64,000 nt of DNA from Aulostomus chinensis (lineage: Eukaryota > Chordata > Actinopteri > Syngnathiformes > Aulostomidae), in contig JBBMOA010000021.1 in assembly GCA_037954235.1 (NCBI GenBank), positions 10,426,501 through 10,490,500 of the forward strand. The letters run 5' to 3'. A program made the position numbers and the translations under genes. The notes below the pieces were generated by a model. It was not told the origin of the DNA. It worked only from the letters and a program-made list of their open reading frames with translations, and did no database searches. Shown here in pieces: positions 36,379 to 50,202 of this stretch. How positions within the stretch are numbered: position 1 is the stretch's first letter; each line of letters starts with the position of its first letter.

Positions 36379-36504
36379 CTTTCTCACGTCTGCCCTGCCA
36401 GCGATGTATCACCCCTAAAGCCCCGGTAATAGATTGGAGAGAGTATGAAGAGGGCTGCTGGCGAGCGAGGGGGGGGTTTTGCGCTTTGCAAACTTTGTGA
36501 GGGC

Positions 36505-36541
36505 TTTAGGAGCAGTGGGTCTTTGCGGGTTTATATAGCCT
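36505..36541 (-). promoter_or_regulatory. pi15 core promoter with TATA box
   Basis: The minus strand reads GGCTATATAAACCCGC, with a consensus TATATAA at 36537-36531. A start site about 30 bp downstream (near 36505) would give a leader of about 295 nt before splicing, or about 190 nt after removal of the probable UTR intron. The placement just upstream of a gene with a clear start codon makes it a likely promoter. It has not been mapped. Confidence 0.6.
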
Positions 36542-36975
36542 ATTCAAGCGGACGATGGAGGAAGTGCGCCTGCCTCGGAGGTAGTGCGCAGCCCCTCCTT
36601 GTCACCTGAAACACAGCATCGTTTGGAGACGTTTTGGGGGTTTTTTTCTCCCCCCTTTTCTTTCTTTTTTTTTCCTAAAAACTCTGCTAACAAGTTCAAC
36701 TCCAAATTTCATCATCTGCTAGTGGTTTGCACAGCTGCAGGAGGCGGGTATGAAAATTAATAAATGGATGCACTAAGCAGGAATGAGCAAGAGATTTTCA
36801 ACCATTTATCATCGCGTGTTGATTCGATTCGTATTGAAATGGATGAAATAAATATTTAAAATGTTGCCCGTTTTTTTTCAAAAGATCGAGACAGTAAAGT
36901 AGCTGAACTTATGTGTTAAAAAAAAAATTAACAATCAAGTTGTCACACCAGTGCCATGAGTTGCTCTTCCATCCT

Positions 36976-37013
36976 CACACACACACACGCACACACACGC
37001 CCGCACACACACG
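36976..37013. repeat. CA microsatellite, interrupted
   Basis: A CA tract with CG interruptions about 450 bp upstream of the pi15 TATA box. Confidence 0.9.
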
Positions 37014-39035
37014 CTAAGACATTATGAGTCACACACATAGCTGGTTCCATGCGTCCTATCAGTCTTTCTTGGTCGTATTCATTAAACTATAAAGATTACA
37101 CTTGTTCAGTGTGTGGCTCCAGCTGTGTGGTTTTCCAGAGCAGATGTGGAGCCAAGTGAGAAAAAAAAAACCCCACTTCTGCAGATCATCATTTTCATTG
37201 GCAGCTGCTGAACAAATTAAAGCATGTGACGCAGGAACAATTTTCCTCCCACTCCTCTTTTTTTTTTTTTTTTTTTGCTTTCTTTCTCCTCATCTGTTGT
37301 AGACTTTTCCCCCCAAAAATCATCTTGGACCTGATGGACTTTTCAGGTGTTTGAACGGTGGATGGGATATATCACTCCATCCGTATATTTCAGCTCCCAG
37401 TCTGTCGCCACTGCTGCTGCTGCTCTTCCTCAGTATGTTTGGAGCATCAGTCATGACAGTTGAGTTTACTGCCTTGACCTGATCTCTTTTAGCACTCGGT
37501 GCCAGGACACTGAACAGAAATGGATGATTTTTTTATAGTCTGGTGATGTTGGCTTTATTTATTTATAATGTATTTATAGTACCACAGGGAATTGGATACT
37601 GTGGCCCATAACTGACAGGGCCCTTAATGCCGGTAACAATATTAAATCTGTAGATGCTCCGGTGCTCTCTTCACTTATAGCTGAACAGAAAAGCTGATAC
37701 ATATTGAGATTTAGTGGTATACTTTTCCAGATTATGGTGCCAGCATTGTAACACGATTGTAATTCAAATAACGCATCCGACTTGTCTAGTCACAACACTT
37801 CATTACAGATACAGAAAATACGCCGGACTCAAACACTTTCTTGTTCTTTTTGGCTTCGGAGTTCAAAAGAAGGGTTCATTTATAACGGGATCTCGTTCAC
37901 GAGGTCATGATGTTGCGATATCACACGTGAAAAACCATCTTGGCGGGTTTTAAGCTATTTGGAACCAGAAATACAAGTGTTGTTAGTTAAAAAAACAACA
38001 ACCAACCCGAAGAGGTTAGCATATGTGCTGCTATTGCATTTGCTATATCAGACCTGCAGAGTATTCCTTCCTTGAAAGAAAAGCAAGAAGGCCAATGAAA
38101 GATGTTTTCGCATTTCTACAATCTAGCTTTGGCTTCTACGTCAGATTGTTGATCTGTTTGGTTTAACGGTCGGTATCCAATCACCCACACTTTTCGAAAC
38201 AATTTCTGTTGGTGACTTCTCTTGTGGCTCTGGTTAACAAACCATCTCGTCCTGCCTATCGGTCTCGTTCAAAGTCTGATTCACTTGATCCTGTTTCATT
38301 CACCGGTTGCCCTGCAATGCAGCACAGGCGCCCATCATGGTAGGAGAGGACACAGTAACCAACATCGAGCAGGCGTGTGCAGTTTTGAGTAGAATGGATC
38401 ATCTGATCCATGTGGGTATGTTTGACAGGCTCATCCAGTACGACACAAAAAAAGCTTTGTTTAAAATGATTGGTTCGTTCAGTTGCGCCCAACACCCAAT
38501 TTGTTTTTAAACTGAAAGCACCGTCACTTCTGACTGGTAAAAGTTGATTTGATCTGCATATATATCTGCATTTAACAAAAGACATGCCTATTTTAAAGTA
38601 GTTCCTACAGAATTATGTCCAGCGAGTTATATTTTCTTTAACCCATTCAATATTTCTTGAGCTGTGATGTGATTTTTTCCCCCCTCCTCTTATAATCACT
38701 GTACACCATCACATCTGCTTAGTATTTTGACTCATCCTCTCATATGGTATCAATATTCAGGCCACTCTTCGGCCAGCATGACCCGCCAGCCAAAGATTCT
38801 GATCGACATGGTGCTGAGATCCTTTCCCCTGGTTTATAGCCATATTATAATCCATATCATCAGATTAGCTGACGTACACCTGCTTCACAGCTTTTTCCTC
38901 CATCTCTGTTTATTTAGCCACAGGCTTCTCCACCAAGACTAAAGGGTAAAAAATTTAGCTTCATTGCATGAAACTACAAACAGGATAGAGCAGAATACTG
39001 TATTTCTACAGTAACTGCCTCCTAACCCCCCCCCT

Positions 39036-39036
<1 letters not shown>

Positions 39037-39091
<55 letters not shown>

Positions 39092-39105
39092 ACACCCACA
39101 CACTC
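39037..39105. repeat. CA microsatellite
   Basis: About 25 pure CA units followed by imperfect ones, preceded by a C run. Confidence 0.97.
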
Positions 39106-40157
39106 ACATTTTCTTCACGTGCAGTCTCCTCAAGGCCCCAGATGATATTCCCTCAGTCTCCCAGAGCTGGCCCATGTTTTCACAGTGAACCCATTGACTT
39201 TGAAGAGGTTGCAGCATTATTATTACATTATCAGAGGAATAATTATTAATTAGGGCATTATTTGGGGTACATGCTGTTTGAGGGGCCCCTGGATGTGTTT
39301 TTCATAAGCATTCTTCATCAGACACAGCATTTATTTACCTACAACATATTGTTCCAAGTTTCCTGCTTCTCCCCCTCTGCAGAGGCCTCTCGAGGCCCAG
39401 TGTTGATGCCAGTGCAGCAGACAGAATGAGGTGCAGTAGTGAGCGAGAGGGAAGGCAGGAAAGAAGAATAGCCTGCAGACTGTACAGAGAGTTACACTGT
39501 TTAAATGTATCCAATCAGGGCAGAAAATTCCTAGTGAATAGATGGCTGGATTAGCATGTAAAAATTGTGCAATGAATATCCAAAGCGACCCATCAAGTCT
39601 TTTTAATAAAGTTATATAAAATATGTGTTATTGGATATAGTCTTTCGAGCAAAGGTCTGGAGCACAGCATACTAACCTAGACAATTCAATAAGTAACAAA
39701 ATCTCCCGAGGATGACTCCTCGCTCTGTCTATTCTTCCAGCAATCAAAGCACGAGTCCAGCTCAGCTGTGTGCTCCACCCAAGGTTTTTGTTACTGCGCT
39801 GGCAGGAACCACTGTGCATGGGAAAGTCACTAAGAGAGATCTGCACCATTTGAATGGGTGCATGAAAAAGAGGCTTTAAAGACCTTGTGGTTATCATATT
39901 TTTTTCAATAGGTTGAGCCTTTATTATATGATTCAATGAATTGAATGGTTTAAAGATGTGTTTTAATGTTCTATTTGTGTATTTATAAGGACAGAACACA
40001 TTCGTGAACATCAGAAGAAAATACAAGATGTAAACATGCCAGCATTAGCAATGACGCAACTTTTCTTTTTTTTTTCTCCCTTCCCATAGGTAACAGAAAA
40101 AAGGAGAAAAAAGAAAAAACAGCTCAAGCAACAACAAGTTTTCTTTTCTTCATTTTC

Positions 40158-40459
40158 TAGCTGAGAAATAGATGAGGGGACGACTGTCCTGGGCAGTAAC
40201 CAGCAGCCAATTAGCCTAGCTTAGCACAATTCTACGAGAGACTATTCCCCTGGTTCTGTCGGTAAGCCTGCCAGAGTTAGCAAGGATGCAAATTTCCATC
40301 TTTTGTCCCAACGATAGAAAAAATAAAAAGGAAGAAAAGAAAATGCAACAAACAAGGTGATTTTTTTCCCCTTAGCTGAGTGATAGATGAGAGGACTTCT
40401 CTCCTGGGTGGCAACCAGCAGCCAATTAGCTTAGCTTAGCTCAGTTCTGCTGAGAGTTC
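40158..40459. repeat. Pair of about 85-bp direct repeats, MITE-related
   Basis: The blocks 40158-40240 and 40373-40459 share CCAGCAGCCAATTAGC, GCTTAGC and the GAGATGA/CTGAG-type lead, at about 215 bp spacing. The CTTAGC motifs resemble the MITE family seen elsewhere in the window. Flanks are A- and T-rich. Confidence 0.6.
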
Positions 40460-41254
40460 TGCTGGTTGCTTTTTTTAACCTCACAATGATGAAAGGGTAG
40501 ATTATTTTTACTTTTGAGCATTCCCAGAATAGCTATTTCAACCTGTTGGCTTACTTTGCGCTAAGCTAACCTAACATTGGGCTGATTCTATTTTCATTTA
40601 CCTACACAGTCTTGTACAGTAACTGCAAGCCATAAATTGACTATATTATCTGCATAGGTCAGATTAGTTCTTTCATGGGGCACATTATGTTTAAACAATG
40701 TAAAGGGAAGGAATTTGAGAAATACACTGGCTTTGGAGAAGGCAATAGCATTGGTGCAGCTTATTGGCTGAGAAGTTGTGATGTCATGAATTGCTTTTTG
40801 TTGGCTGAGGGGTGAAAATAAATCGTGACATTTCATGAGTGGTTTACAATGGGAAAGAGCCCAGTCTCAAACTTCAAGCTGTCCAGGCTGCATTCTTCCA
40901 CACACAGCTGTTAAACATTGTATCAGTGGATATACAGTTACATAGCAAATACTGTATGTTTCCCCCAGGCTGCTGAGATAAAATGGGGCAAAGCCTTGTT
41001 GACCGTGAAAAAAGAAAGGCAAAAAAAAAAAGGCAGTTGAGAAAGTTTCAACTCCGTGTCACCCACAGAAGTTCAGGGGAGGATTATTACTCCTCCCTTG
41101 TGCAAAGAGAAATAAGCACAATAATTAAGTCAATAAATATCGGAGGATTTGATCAAAGAGTGCCCTCGCTGAGCTTCAACTGAATTCAAAATTAAATTCC
41201 TGCTGTGTTATGACTGTATATACACACCAAGGTGCAAACACAATATCACTGATC

Positions 41255-41277
41255 TTGTTGTTGTTGTTGTTGTTGTT
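41255..41277. repeat. TTG trinucleotide repeat
   Basis: About seven TTG units. A long G run follows further on at about 41832-41850. Confidence 0.9.
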
Positions 41278-42421
41278 TTTGTAGTATCCAACTGGCTACA
41301 ATGCCAGCAGGTAAATAGTACAGTGCTTCCTGCTGAAAGATCACCCAATATAACCCAAAGCCACATTGCCTTGTGTTTACCTCCACAAACATGACCGTAG
41401 AGAATCTCTTCCAGACGGGATGTTTTCCCCTGTTGTTGTCTAGATACAAGTCTGGCTGCTGCTCAGAGGAATCTAAGGTGACTCTGTATCCAACCTCAGC
41501 CGCAGGAAGGAAACAAACTGTAAAGACCATAGTGTAAACAGCCAATGACACCGAGGTGGTGGTGGTGGTGGGTCCCTCCTTCTGAGATTCAGCAGGATTT
41601 GTAGGATTTTTCTTTTTTGTTGTTGTTGTTTTGTTTTTTTGCAGAATTAACGGACGATTCCTCGAAGCACATGCAATGGAGAAAATAGTCGGTTTTAATG
41701 CAGGGGCTTGTAACGTGCTTCAAACAATCTTAACAAACACCATATCAGTAGAACATACACAATTAAAGACTCCTTTTCCCGTAATGTTCTTTACAGTGTG
41801 GGAAAAACCTGAGGGATTACAAGGGGGGCGGCGGGGGGGGGGGGGGGGGGTTGGAGTTGGAGGTTCTTCAGGAATAAGTCGCTTAGCTTGTGTATCTATT
41901 TTTGACATGTTACATTCCTTTGCCCCCACATATTCTCACCCATCTATAAGACATTTACAACCATCTTTGATGCTCGGGCCTTGTAAGACTGGACAGAGGC
42001 GGGCTTGTGGTTACACACAGACATTTCTCAGGTTCAGATGTCAGCTGAGAGAGAAACAGGCAAACATGAAAAATCCAGCAGAGCCTAAAGTTAGAGCTGA
42101 GATGTTTTATGATGTATCTTCATGACAGCAGGTAACAAAAACTATCACCTGGGACTCAGGAGTGAGCTGCCAAAAACAAAACGACCGAGTTAACCAAAAA
42201 AAAAAAAAAAAAAAAGACGGGAAAAAACTGCGATCCCTTTTACCGTAATGAGGAGAGATTATCTTTTGTAGTTTGGCTGCAGATGAAGATGCACTATTAT
42301 AAAAGCAAACACGGTATAACATAGTGTTTGACATCTTTATTGTCCTATATAACAACTAATAAGTAGGAATTCAGTTCTAGTGGGGCACAGGTGGCTATTA
42401 AATAGTAAGACCAATGGGTCA

Positions 42422-42740
42422 ACATTTTGGAAAGTACGCTTGATTTCTTACAGATCGTTAGAGGATCGTTACTGGTGTGTGCCAACTATGAAGCTAGTGA
42501 AAGAGACAGTTAGGTTAGCTTAGCCTAAAGATAAGATACAAGGGGGAAATAGGAAGTTCCTTTTTTGAACAAAAAAGGAGGAATAAAAGCATACCAGCAG
42601 CTCATTGGATCAACCATATAAAAATGTATTCGTTAAAGTCTCTGTATGTGGAGCAAAAATGAGCAAAGCTGAGCAGTTTCCCCATTTTTCTGTATCAGTG
42701 CTAAGCTAGCACAAGCTAGCTACCTCCTCCTAGCTCAATC
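42422..42740. mobile_element. Degenerate MITE-like sequence
   Basis: The left part holds GGTTAGCTTAGCCTAAAGAT. The right part holds the inverted GCTAAGCTAGC with an extra CTAGCTAC. Overall similarity to the better copies is weak, so the limits are approximate. Confidence 0.35.
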
Positions 42741-45192
42741 TTACAGGGCCAAATTAGCCTAAAGTATTTCTCATCGGTAAGTCTCAAAGTATTTATGGCA
42801 TCTAAATCTCACCAGACCTTAATTCTATGAATGTATCATGAAACACTTTTTTTTTTCCCACAAGCAAATTTCATTTCAAGAAGCTGCTGTTGGCAAATAA
42901 TAAATAAATCAAGTTTTCTAAACTACAAAGTAGCATTAACTTGCTGCCCATAGAATTACGATGCTGAACCAGAGACTTCGTACCATGAAAGGATCCCCTT
43001 GACTTTTCTGTTGGCTTTGTTTCCGTGGTGCTGGCGACACATCTGTTAAAATGATGTGCCAGTCGTAATGTAGTAATACCATGTTAACAGGCTGTGGTTT
43101 CACGTTTATCTATGAGCTTTGGAGCTTACAGATATGAGGTAAGTACTCCTTTAAGATGCAATGCACAGGCACAGATTAAGCTTTCACTGACTGAGCTTTT
43201 CTCCTGGATGTGGATCTGACAGTATTTCTTTTAGTATAGGTGTATTTCTGGTGCCCAGCTACTGCCAGTTGGATGCTGAAGCAAAATGTTCGATAAAGTG
43301 TTTGCTGGTTGGCTGAATCAGGTTGTGGCTGGGTAGGCCTGAGGACAGTCTAGACAACAGATGAGCAATGAGCTGGGCCCTGGCAAACAGGACTTGTGGC
43401 TGGGACTCTCTTGGGTAGGGCAGGGCCTCTGGGACTCCTGTCCCTGACAGAAATTATACATGTGCTAGACTATTCTGAGGCTGAGACTTCTTTTTTGCAT
43501 TTGTGATTGTAATCAGTTCTTGTATTGATGTTTCCTTGGCGTTATAACGGGGGAAACTGGGGACAGAAGACAGGGTCTACTTGAAAAACGACACATTTCT
43601 AACCTTGCACAGAAATTGAATGAAATGAAAGCAACCTGAATTTATGATTACTGTGACATTTTCACGATTATTCCATAAATTATCCCAGAGAGAAAGAAAA
43701 GCTTACCTAAATAGGTGGTGTAAGGTCTGATCCTTGCTTATTTTGCATTTGGTAAGAGCTTTTGCGAGGCTGGAAAACACAGATGAGGGTTGCAACTGCA
43801 GAAATTGCGTCCAGAGTGCAGCGGTGACATCTGGTGAACCGTACCATTCATCATTAAAGAATATGCAAATTGTTATGCTGGATTATTTTCATGTCAGCTT
43901 TTTTTTTTCCTTGATCCTATTAAAACCCGTTCTAGCTACCTGCCAAGAGACCAAGCAACCAGTACAATAACACAAATGATACCATTGTTACAATCTCGGT
44001 TGCTGTATGCATTGTTTAAGTGGCCGCAATTGTTACCAGGACAAGTATCCTACAGTTGTGAATATATTTAGCTTATTGGTAGAAGTTTGAAGCTCAATAT
44101 TACTGTGAAAAGTAGAGGAAAATCAAGAATACAGGATTGTAAAAGCGACCTCTTAGTAATCTTAGATTGTTTTTTGTCTCTGTTTTTACAATTCTCCAGG
44201 GTTGTTCTTTTTTGCACTTGGTTTTGGCCTTGAAGGATGACAGAAATTTACTGTTGATCTCAAAGCTCAAAGAGTCCAAGAAAGTGTTCAGAAGGTTGAG
44301 AACTAAAAGAGATACAGCAGTCACTTCCAAGCATCTCACATTTGATTTGTGCGTAGGCAACCTATGGTGTTTAGACAGAGTTGTTTCATATGACCTCATT
44401 TGAGTTTCCCGTTGATTTTATGACGTGCAATGAGTAATAACCACGCTGTCCTTAGCAGGCCATGACGTCAGTGTTTTTGTTGGATTCTGCTTATCAGTAA
44501 AGCTTAAGTTTTCTTGGACTCCGGGTTCCATGAAAGCGGCAGATTTTTAGATGAAGTACAGTCTCTGTGGATCACTGGGAGTCCCTTTTTTGGCCTCTTG
44601 TCTTCGTCACTCCTGCAATAGACTTTGTGTTTCCCAGGTTCTATGATGTGCAGTTGATGGGACTGGGCAAAGAGTTTCATTCTTCATTGAATATTTCCCA
44701 GATAGTGAGCCAGAGCCTGAGGGTATCCTTGTCACAATCATTGATCGATGAGAGTTGCACTTAAGGTCAATTCATGGTTCCCAAAGGATAAACTTAAATG
44801 ACTTTGGTGGACGTCTGGCGTGTCCTCAAATGCCACCAGAAGTTTTCAGTTCACACCAATTAAATCTCTAAATCCGTGGGAAAGATTTGTGTACAAGTAA
44901 GAACTGACATCGTAATTTGTTTGGGTTTGCCTCTGAATTTCACCTGAGCGCAATCGCTGTGCTCCAACATGGCCAAAAGGACCAAGCTGGGTGTTAAAGC
45001 ACCCTCATGATGTCAGAGCCACCTTTTACACCTGCTATTGTAGTCTGGACCAAACTCATTCAAAACGTAGTTTTTTCCAATACTTTGGCACGTGACCAAA
45101 TGCTTGGACATTCCAAACAGACTCTGTGACCTGGTTTCTGTTTCACTGTGAAGTTCATCTTTTGCAAAAAAATAAAAAAACAAGGAAAGGGG

Positions 45193-45314
45193 GCTGGCGA
45201 CCTGTCCAGGGTGAACCCCGCCTCTCGCCCGTTGACGCTGGGATAGGCTCCAGCCCCCCCGCGACCCTTAATATGTAGGAATAAGCGGAAGATGACGATG
45301 GATGGATGGATGGA
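45193..45314 (+). mobile_element. 5'-truncated SINE/LINE tail
   Basis: It carries CTGGCGACCTGTCCAGGGTG, CGCCTCTCGCCC, GGGATAGGCTCCAG, a C run, AATAAGCGGAAGATGA and a GATG tail. This is the same 3' part as the element at 49820-50202, in the opposite orientation. The head and central domain are missing. Confidence 0.85.
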
Positions 45315-45889
45315 AAGGGGGATTAGATGCATTTCTATCGAGTAGCCGGAGAGGATCAACTACGCTCCTTTTGTCAGAAGATGGCGGTATAGGCAACGTA
45401 CCCGAACGTGGCTGTAATAAAATGTAGAAATCGTAGGAGTTGCGTCAGAACGTCCATGGCAAATGTGCTTCCATGCTGAATTTGCACATGGGGTTACAGA
45501 AAGGTCTGACAGAAGAGCAAGTATAATGTACCTGCTCTACCAGAGCATACTGGCATAAGCTTTTATCTCACTTGTCTTCCATTCCAAGCTTTTGCCTCAC
45601 TCTGTTTTTCTCCAAACAAGGTGACCCCACTTGTTTTTCTCTGCAGCTCTTTTTGTGAGGCTTGAACCCGCTGCAGCAGGTGGCGTTCCTTGTAAGAATT
45701 TACAGCTTGGTTGTTCTGGTTCAATGCAAACAAACCAAGTTTTATGGAGCAAATACTGTGGGGTCATGAGCCCTCTGGTTTGATTGTACTATGGAGGCGA
45801 AATTATTTAATCTATCCTGTGTTACCTACAGTGTGAGATGTTTTTCTGAGACAATCTAAACTTTGGTTTTCCACTGAGCTCTTGTTTGA

Positions 45890-45957
45890 TGTGTGTGTGT
45901 GTGTGTGTGTGTGTGTGAGAGTGTGTGTGTGTATGTTTGTGTGCGTGCGCGTGTGTA
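45890..45957. repeat. GT microsatellite, interrupted
   Basis: A GT tract with GA, TATG and GC interruptions. Confidence 0.95.
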
Positions 45958-46919
45958 ATTCTTACTAAAATGTCATGATGAAGAAGTATGAAATCTTTCA
46001 CTATTTGAGAGCAGAAGAGATAAGTTCTAATCACCTCATTCGTACACAGTATTATCTAATCCCCGGTTGCTTATTTACACACTTTGCAGATATGGACCAA
46101 CATTTTTGATTCTGAGTCAAGTGTTTTAACAAGTAGAAGTTTGCCCTCATATTAACTCTATTTTGTTCGTGTCTGACCCCAGAGGGAAACATCTGTCTCT
46201 TGCTGCTAAGTGCGCCAATTTATGCTCACCAGTTAGTCACTATGTTTGTTTCAACACTGGCTGGTGCTGTGCTGGCAGTGTACAGTGGGTTTTTTGATAA
46301 TGCAGGCATTTTTAAAATGTTGAGAGTGAACCAGAGAAGAAAAGTTGTGGGCCATAAACACAAAACGATGAGCTGAAAGATGCCATAAAGCTTCAGAAGG
46401 CTGAGAGGAGCTGCAGTGTATGTAATGATCATTGCATTTCATAAAATCCTTTTTGTTGTTGTTGTTGTTTGTTTGGATGTTTAGATTAGAAAGTTTGGTT
46501 TGTGACAGTAGCCAATAAAATGAACATTATACACAACCGAGAACATAAATAGCACAATAAAAACGCATACAATAGATGTCATCAAATATAATGAGAAAAA
46601 AAAGGTCATAAAACTTTTCAAATATCTTTTTCAAACCCAGCTTTATTAAAATCCAATTTGTTTATTGATAATGTAAATGTATTGATTAGTGCAGATTTAT
46701 AAACAGGTCACAGTCTTCATTAAGGCTTTTCTTTCTTCTTTCCAGTTGCCGGGCAATTAAGTTTTTCTGTAGATTTAAAATAGTCAATAAGGTCTATCAT
46801 ATCATTGGCTAATTATCTACGCTGAAATTTAATGGCTATTCACAGCACTCAAATAAAACATAGCACAATTTGTGCCTCAGGATGGCCTTTGGGGGGAAAA
46901 AAACGTATATAACTGCCTA

Positions 46920-47330
46920 GCATCATGGTAGAGCAGAACCCAAATACAGAGAGTGGCAAGGAGGTAGGATGTATGGAGCCAAGACTCTAACAATCAAAAA
47001 TAGTCCATGAAGAAGACGATGCTGGGTGAGCAACACAAAGGTAAGTGAGTAACAAGTAGGGTGACTAGAGATTCCAACAAGAACTTACTCAGACAACTAA
47101 ATTGAAATACAAATTACTATTAGTGACACAAAAAGAAACAGGTGAGAGAACGTGAGGGCAGGGAAGGTGCTGATTGGTGAAGAGAGACAAAGAACAGGGT
47201 TGGGACTAATGGAGACTAATGAGCTGACAAGAAACAAAGGGGACGACTCAAAACAAGTGGAAAAAGACAAAGACAAAAGAGACGGGAAATGTAAAGCAAA
47301 CAAAGACAAGGGAGAAGGTATGAAACAAAA
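46920..47330 (-). mobile_element. Opposite-strand copy of the pyrimidine-rich dispersed repeat
   Basis: The plus strand starts GCAGAACCCAAATACAGAG and continues purine-rich, with CAGGTGAGAG, GAAAAAGACAAAGAC and GACGGGAAATG. Its complement matches the style and order of the 52388-52808 insertion. The open frames here are by-products of base composition. Confidence 0.35.
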
Positions 47331-47479
47331 ATTATCATTGAAAAATTAAGTACAGTGGCATATAAAATTATTGGAGCTCAACCACCATTTATGGGCCTGT
47401 GTACATGTTTGTGGCGTTAGTGGCAGCTGTGTCTGGCTCCCTGTATTTCAATGATTCTATTTTGTTGAACATTTCTTTC

Positions 47480-48070
47480 GTTTAGCGTGTCCTAGTCAGC
47501 ATTTAGCTTGTGCTAACTAGCAGTAAGCTTGTACTAGTCAGCGCTTAGCTTAGCGTTCAGTTTGTCTTGGATGATATTTAACTTGTGCTAACTGGCAGTT
47601 AGCTAGTGTCCTAGCTAGCGTTTGGCATGTGCCTGCCGGCAGCAGGTGATTGCGGGGCTGGCTTCAGGTTGTCAAGGGCAGGAGCAAGTGCTTCTGGTGC
47701 TGTTGAGTCCAGGAGGAGGGGTCCAATTTGAATTTACATCATGTTTATGAACCGTGCTATGGACTCTACCTGTAAAGAGTCTAAAACTAAATGTTAATGT
47801 GATCCAAACAAGACTGTGTCAACAACAAACTAAGGGACTCTGTAAGACAAGATGAGGAGGATTCAATCCAAGATGCTAAATATGACCTTTTTGTGACTTT
47901 TGAAGAAGATATGCTAACGCTGTCCAACCACTAGCTTTCATTAGTACAAGCTGTCACCCGGTTTCTGTGACTCCTAAAGCAGCACAGAGAAGAGAAGGGT
48001 ATCTATCTTCTTGTCTGGCTACGGGGAGGATTCCAAAACAGCAGTACTTCCTAAAAAAAATTGGCATAGT
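47480..48070. mobile_element. Degenerate copy of the CTAGTTAGCTTAG MITE family
   Basis: The right end has the clear family signature GAGAAGGGTATCTATCTTCT, TTGTCTGGCTACGGGGAGGA and a tail like CCTAAAAAAAATTGGC. The left part is a cluster of GCTAACTAGCAGT/AGCTTAGC motifs in repeated arrangement rather than a clean arm. Confidence 0.45.
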
Positions 48071-49819
48071 CCCTCGCTTAACAACAGAGCAGGGATTGAC
48101 GTAAGTCTACCATGAAATGAGGGTGTTGCATTGTCCCTTCCTTTTAAAAACTAATCCCTTTCACTTGTAATATTTGTCTAGATGTGTTCTCTCTGTCCTC
48201 CCATTTCTGCTGTTTAGGCTACACGAATATGAACCAGAGTACAATGTCATCAACATTTGTTACTTGGTCTAAACTCTCCAACAATGAGCTCTGTCAAACC
48301 TTATTTCACAAACTTACGTCATACCAGGAATGTTTTGTAATCCTATCCGTCTGAATTTGACCACATAGTAAACTTTCCTCTTGTTTTTTTAAACCCTATA
48401 CCCATGGGGCGTAAATTCACGGGTGTGCGTCTTTTGCCAGTTTTCGACCTGCTCTGCATTAGCAAGTGTTTTGACTGTTCTGCAGAGTTTCCTGTGTGTC
48501 TCTTTCTGCTGGCTTTGGTCATTATGGTAATCCCTTCTGCCAAATAGTTTCACACTTTACACACTGTTGGTTAATTGAGTGGAAACCCAAACTCAAATTA
48601 TCCTATGCATGAATGTGCTAGGATTATTAGATGGCATACGTCATCTACCACTGACACACAGTCTGCTGTGTATGCAAATGAGCACTCAAATTTGACTGTA
48701 GAAAGGCCAGTATATTAGACTTGCAGCAGATATTTTCATGTCCTTTTGTTGTACTTCTGATCATCCAAAGTTCGTCATATCAGATGAAAGCAAAGCCAGG
48801 TTACTAAGAAGACATCCAGAAGTCATCATAGTCTTTCAAGTAACTCTTGTATAACAAACCACTATAAATTAGCCCCGAGCCTGACCCGAGCACCGTACGT
48901 ATTTATGGTTAAGGTAACATAAGTTCTGGCTTTGATGTGCTTGGCAGTAATAACCTTTTAACGTGTTATCGCCGTTAAAGGAAAGTCCCTACCTCGGATA
49001 GTTGTGCACCATTAAATGTCCTCAGTACGGGATGTTCTATGTATTCCAGGTGTTGTTTTGTGAACAAGTGGTTTTTAGTCTTACTGGCTCCCCACATGTC
49101 CCAAAGAGAGACGGGCCGTAGTAGATACACATCAGAGTATGTTTCACTTCTAGAGAAGAGCTTGCATGTAGTATGGATATTGAATTTTACGTCTTTTGTC
49201 AGCAAACAAATGAAATTACATGGATCAATACACTGATGATTGGAGAATAAAAACAACAGATGTGAATAACAGTGGTTCAAGTGACTCAGAGAGTTGTCCA
49301 ATCAGATCTCAAAGAAATATGTGAAAAAGACAATAAATGGGACACATGAAATATCTGGCATTGTATAAACATTGTATGAGTATTTTTCAATGACAAGTTT
49401 TTGAAATAATATTCTCCATCAGTTTTATGCACTGTGCAGTCAAGCGATGCATACAGTATAGCGTGATTAGGCTATTTTGATGGGACTAATGCTACATCAA
49501 TTTACTGAAGACAGTAAGTCTGCATCTGAAACAGTAGGTGGCGGTAAGCCCCCTTTTAAATGGGACTGGTTCTCCTTCTTCGTGACATAGTAAACATGTT
49601 CGGTAGAGGTAGTTAGAGTTCCCTGTAGAGTAAAGTTTTTGCCCTCATATGTCCAGAAAAGAGGTTGTTTTTTTTGTTTGTTTTGTGTTATGCCCTAGCA
49701 CCTGCTCTAATGACACCTCCTGGACTGTTTCAGTTTATGGGCTAACCCCACCCCCCCTTTATGATGTTGCTATTTGGACACATCCATGACATCGCTAACA
49801 AGGCGGGTACATTAAACAT

Positions 49820-50202
49820 CCATCCATCCACTGTCTTCCGCTTATTCCTACATTAAGGGTCGCGGGGGGGGGGGGGGGCTGGAGCCTATCCCAGTGTCAA
49901 GGGGCGAGAGGCAAGGTTCATCCTGGACAGGTCGCCAGTCCATCGCAGGGCCAACATACAGAGACAAACAACCATTCACACTCACAGTCACACCTACAGT
50001 CAATTTAGAGTATCAATCAGCCTCGTCCCCTCTTGATGTCTTTGGATGGTGGGAGGAAGCTGGAGTACCAGAGAGAACCCACGCAGGCACGGGGAGAACA
50101 TGCAGCCTCACACAGAAAGATCCCGTGCCCGAGCCGGGACTCGAACCCAGAACCTTCTTGCTGTGAGGCGACAGTGCTGACCACTGCAGCACCGTGCAGC
50201 CC
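49820..50202 (-). mobile_element. Nearly full-length V-SINE-like element
   Basis: Read on the minus strand, it has a tRNA-like head (GGTGCTGCAGTGGTCAGCAC; pol III B box GGTTCGAGTCC at 50137-50147). A conserved central part follows (GCATGTTCTCCCCGTGCCTG, CGTGGGTT). The tail is LINE-like (GGCGACCTGTCCAGGATGAA, GGGATAGGCTCCAG) and ends in GGATG repeats. A 12-bp direct repeat, TACATTAAACAT, flanks it at 49808-49819 and 50203-50214. This is the target-site duplication of a retroposed copy. The layout matches V-SINEs such as zebrafish DANA; the exact family was not determined. Confidence 0.9.

Noticed and set aside
50130..50202. Possible tRNA gene (B box GGTTCGAGTCC)
   Set aside because: It is the tRNA-like head of a SINE: no cloverleaf was apparent, and it is followed by the SINE core and tail with a target duplication.
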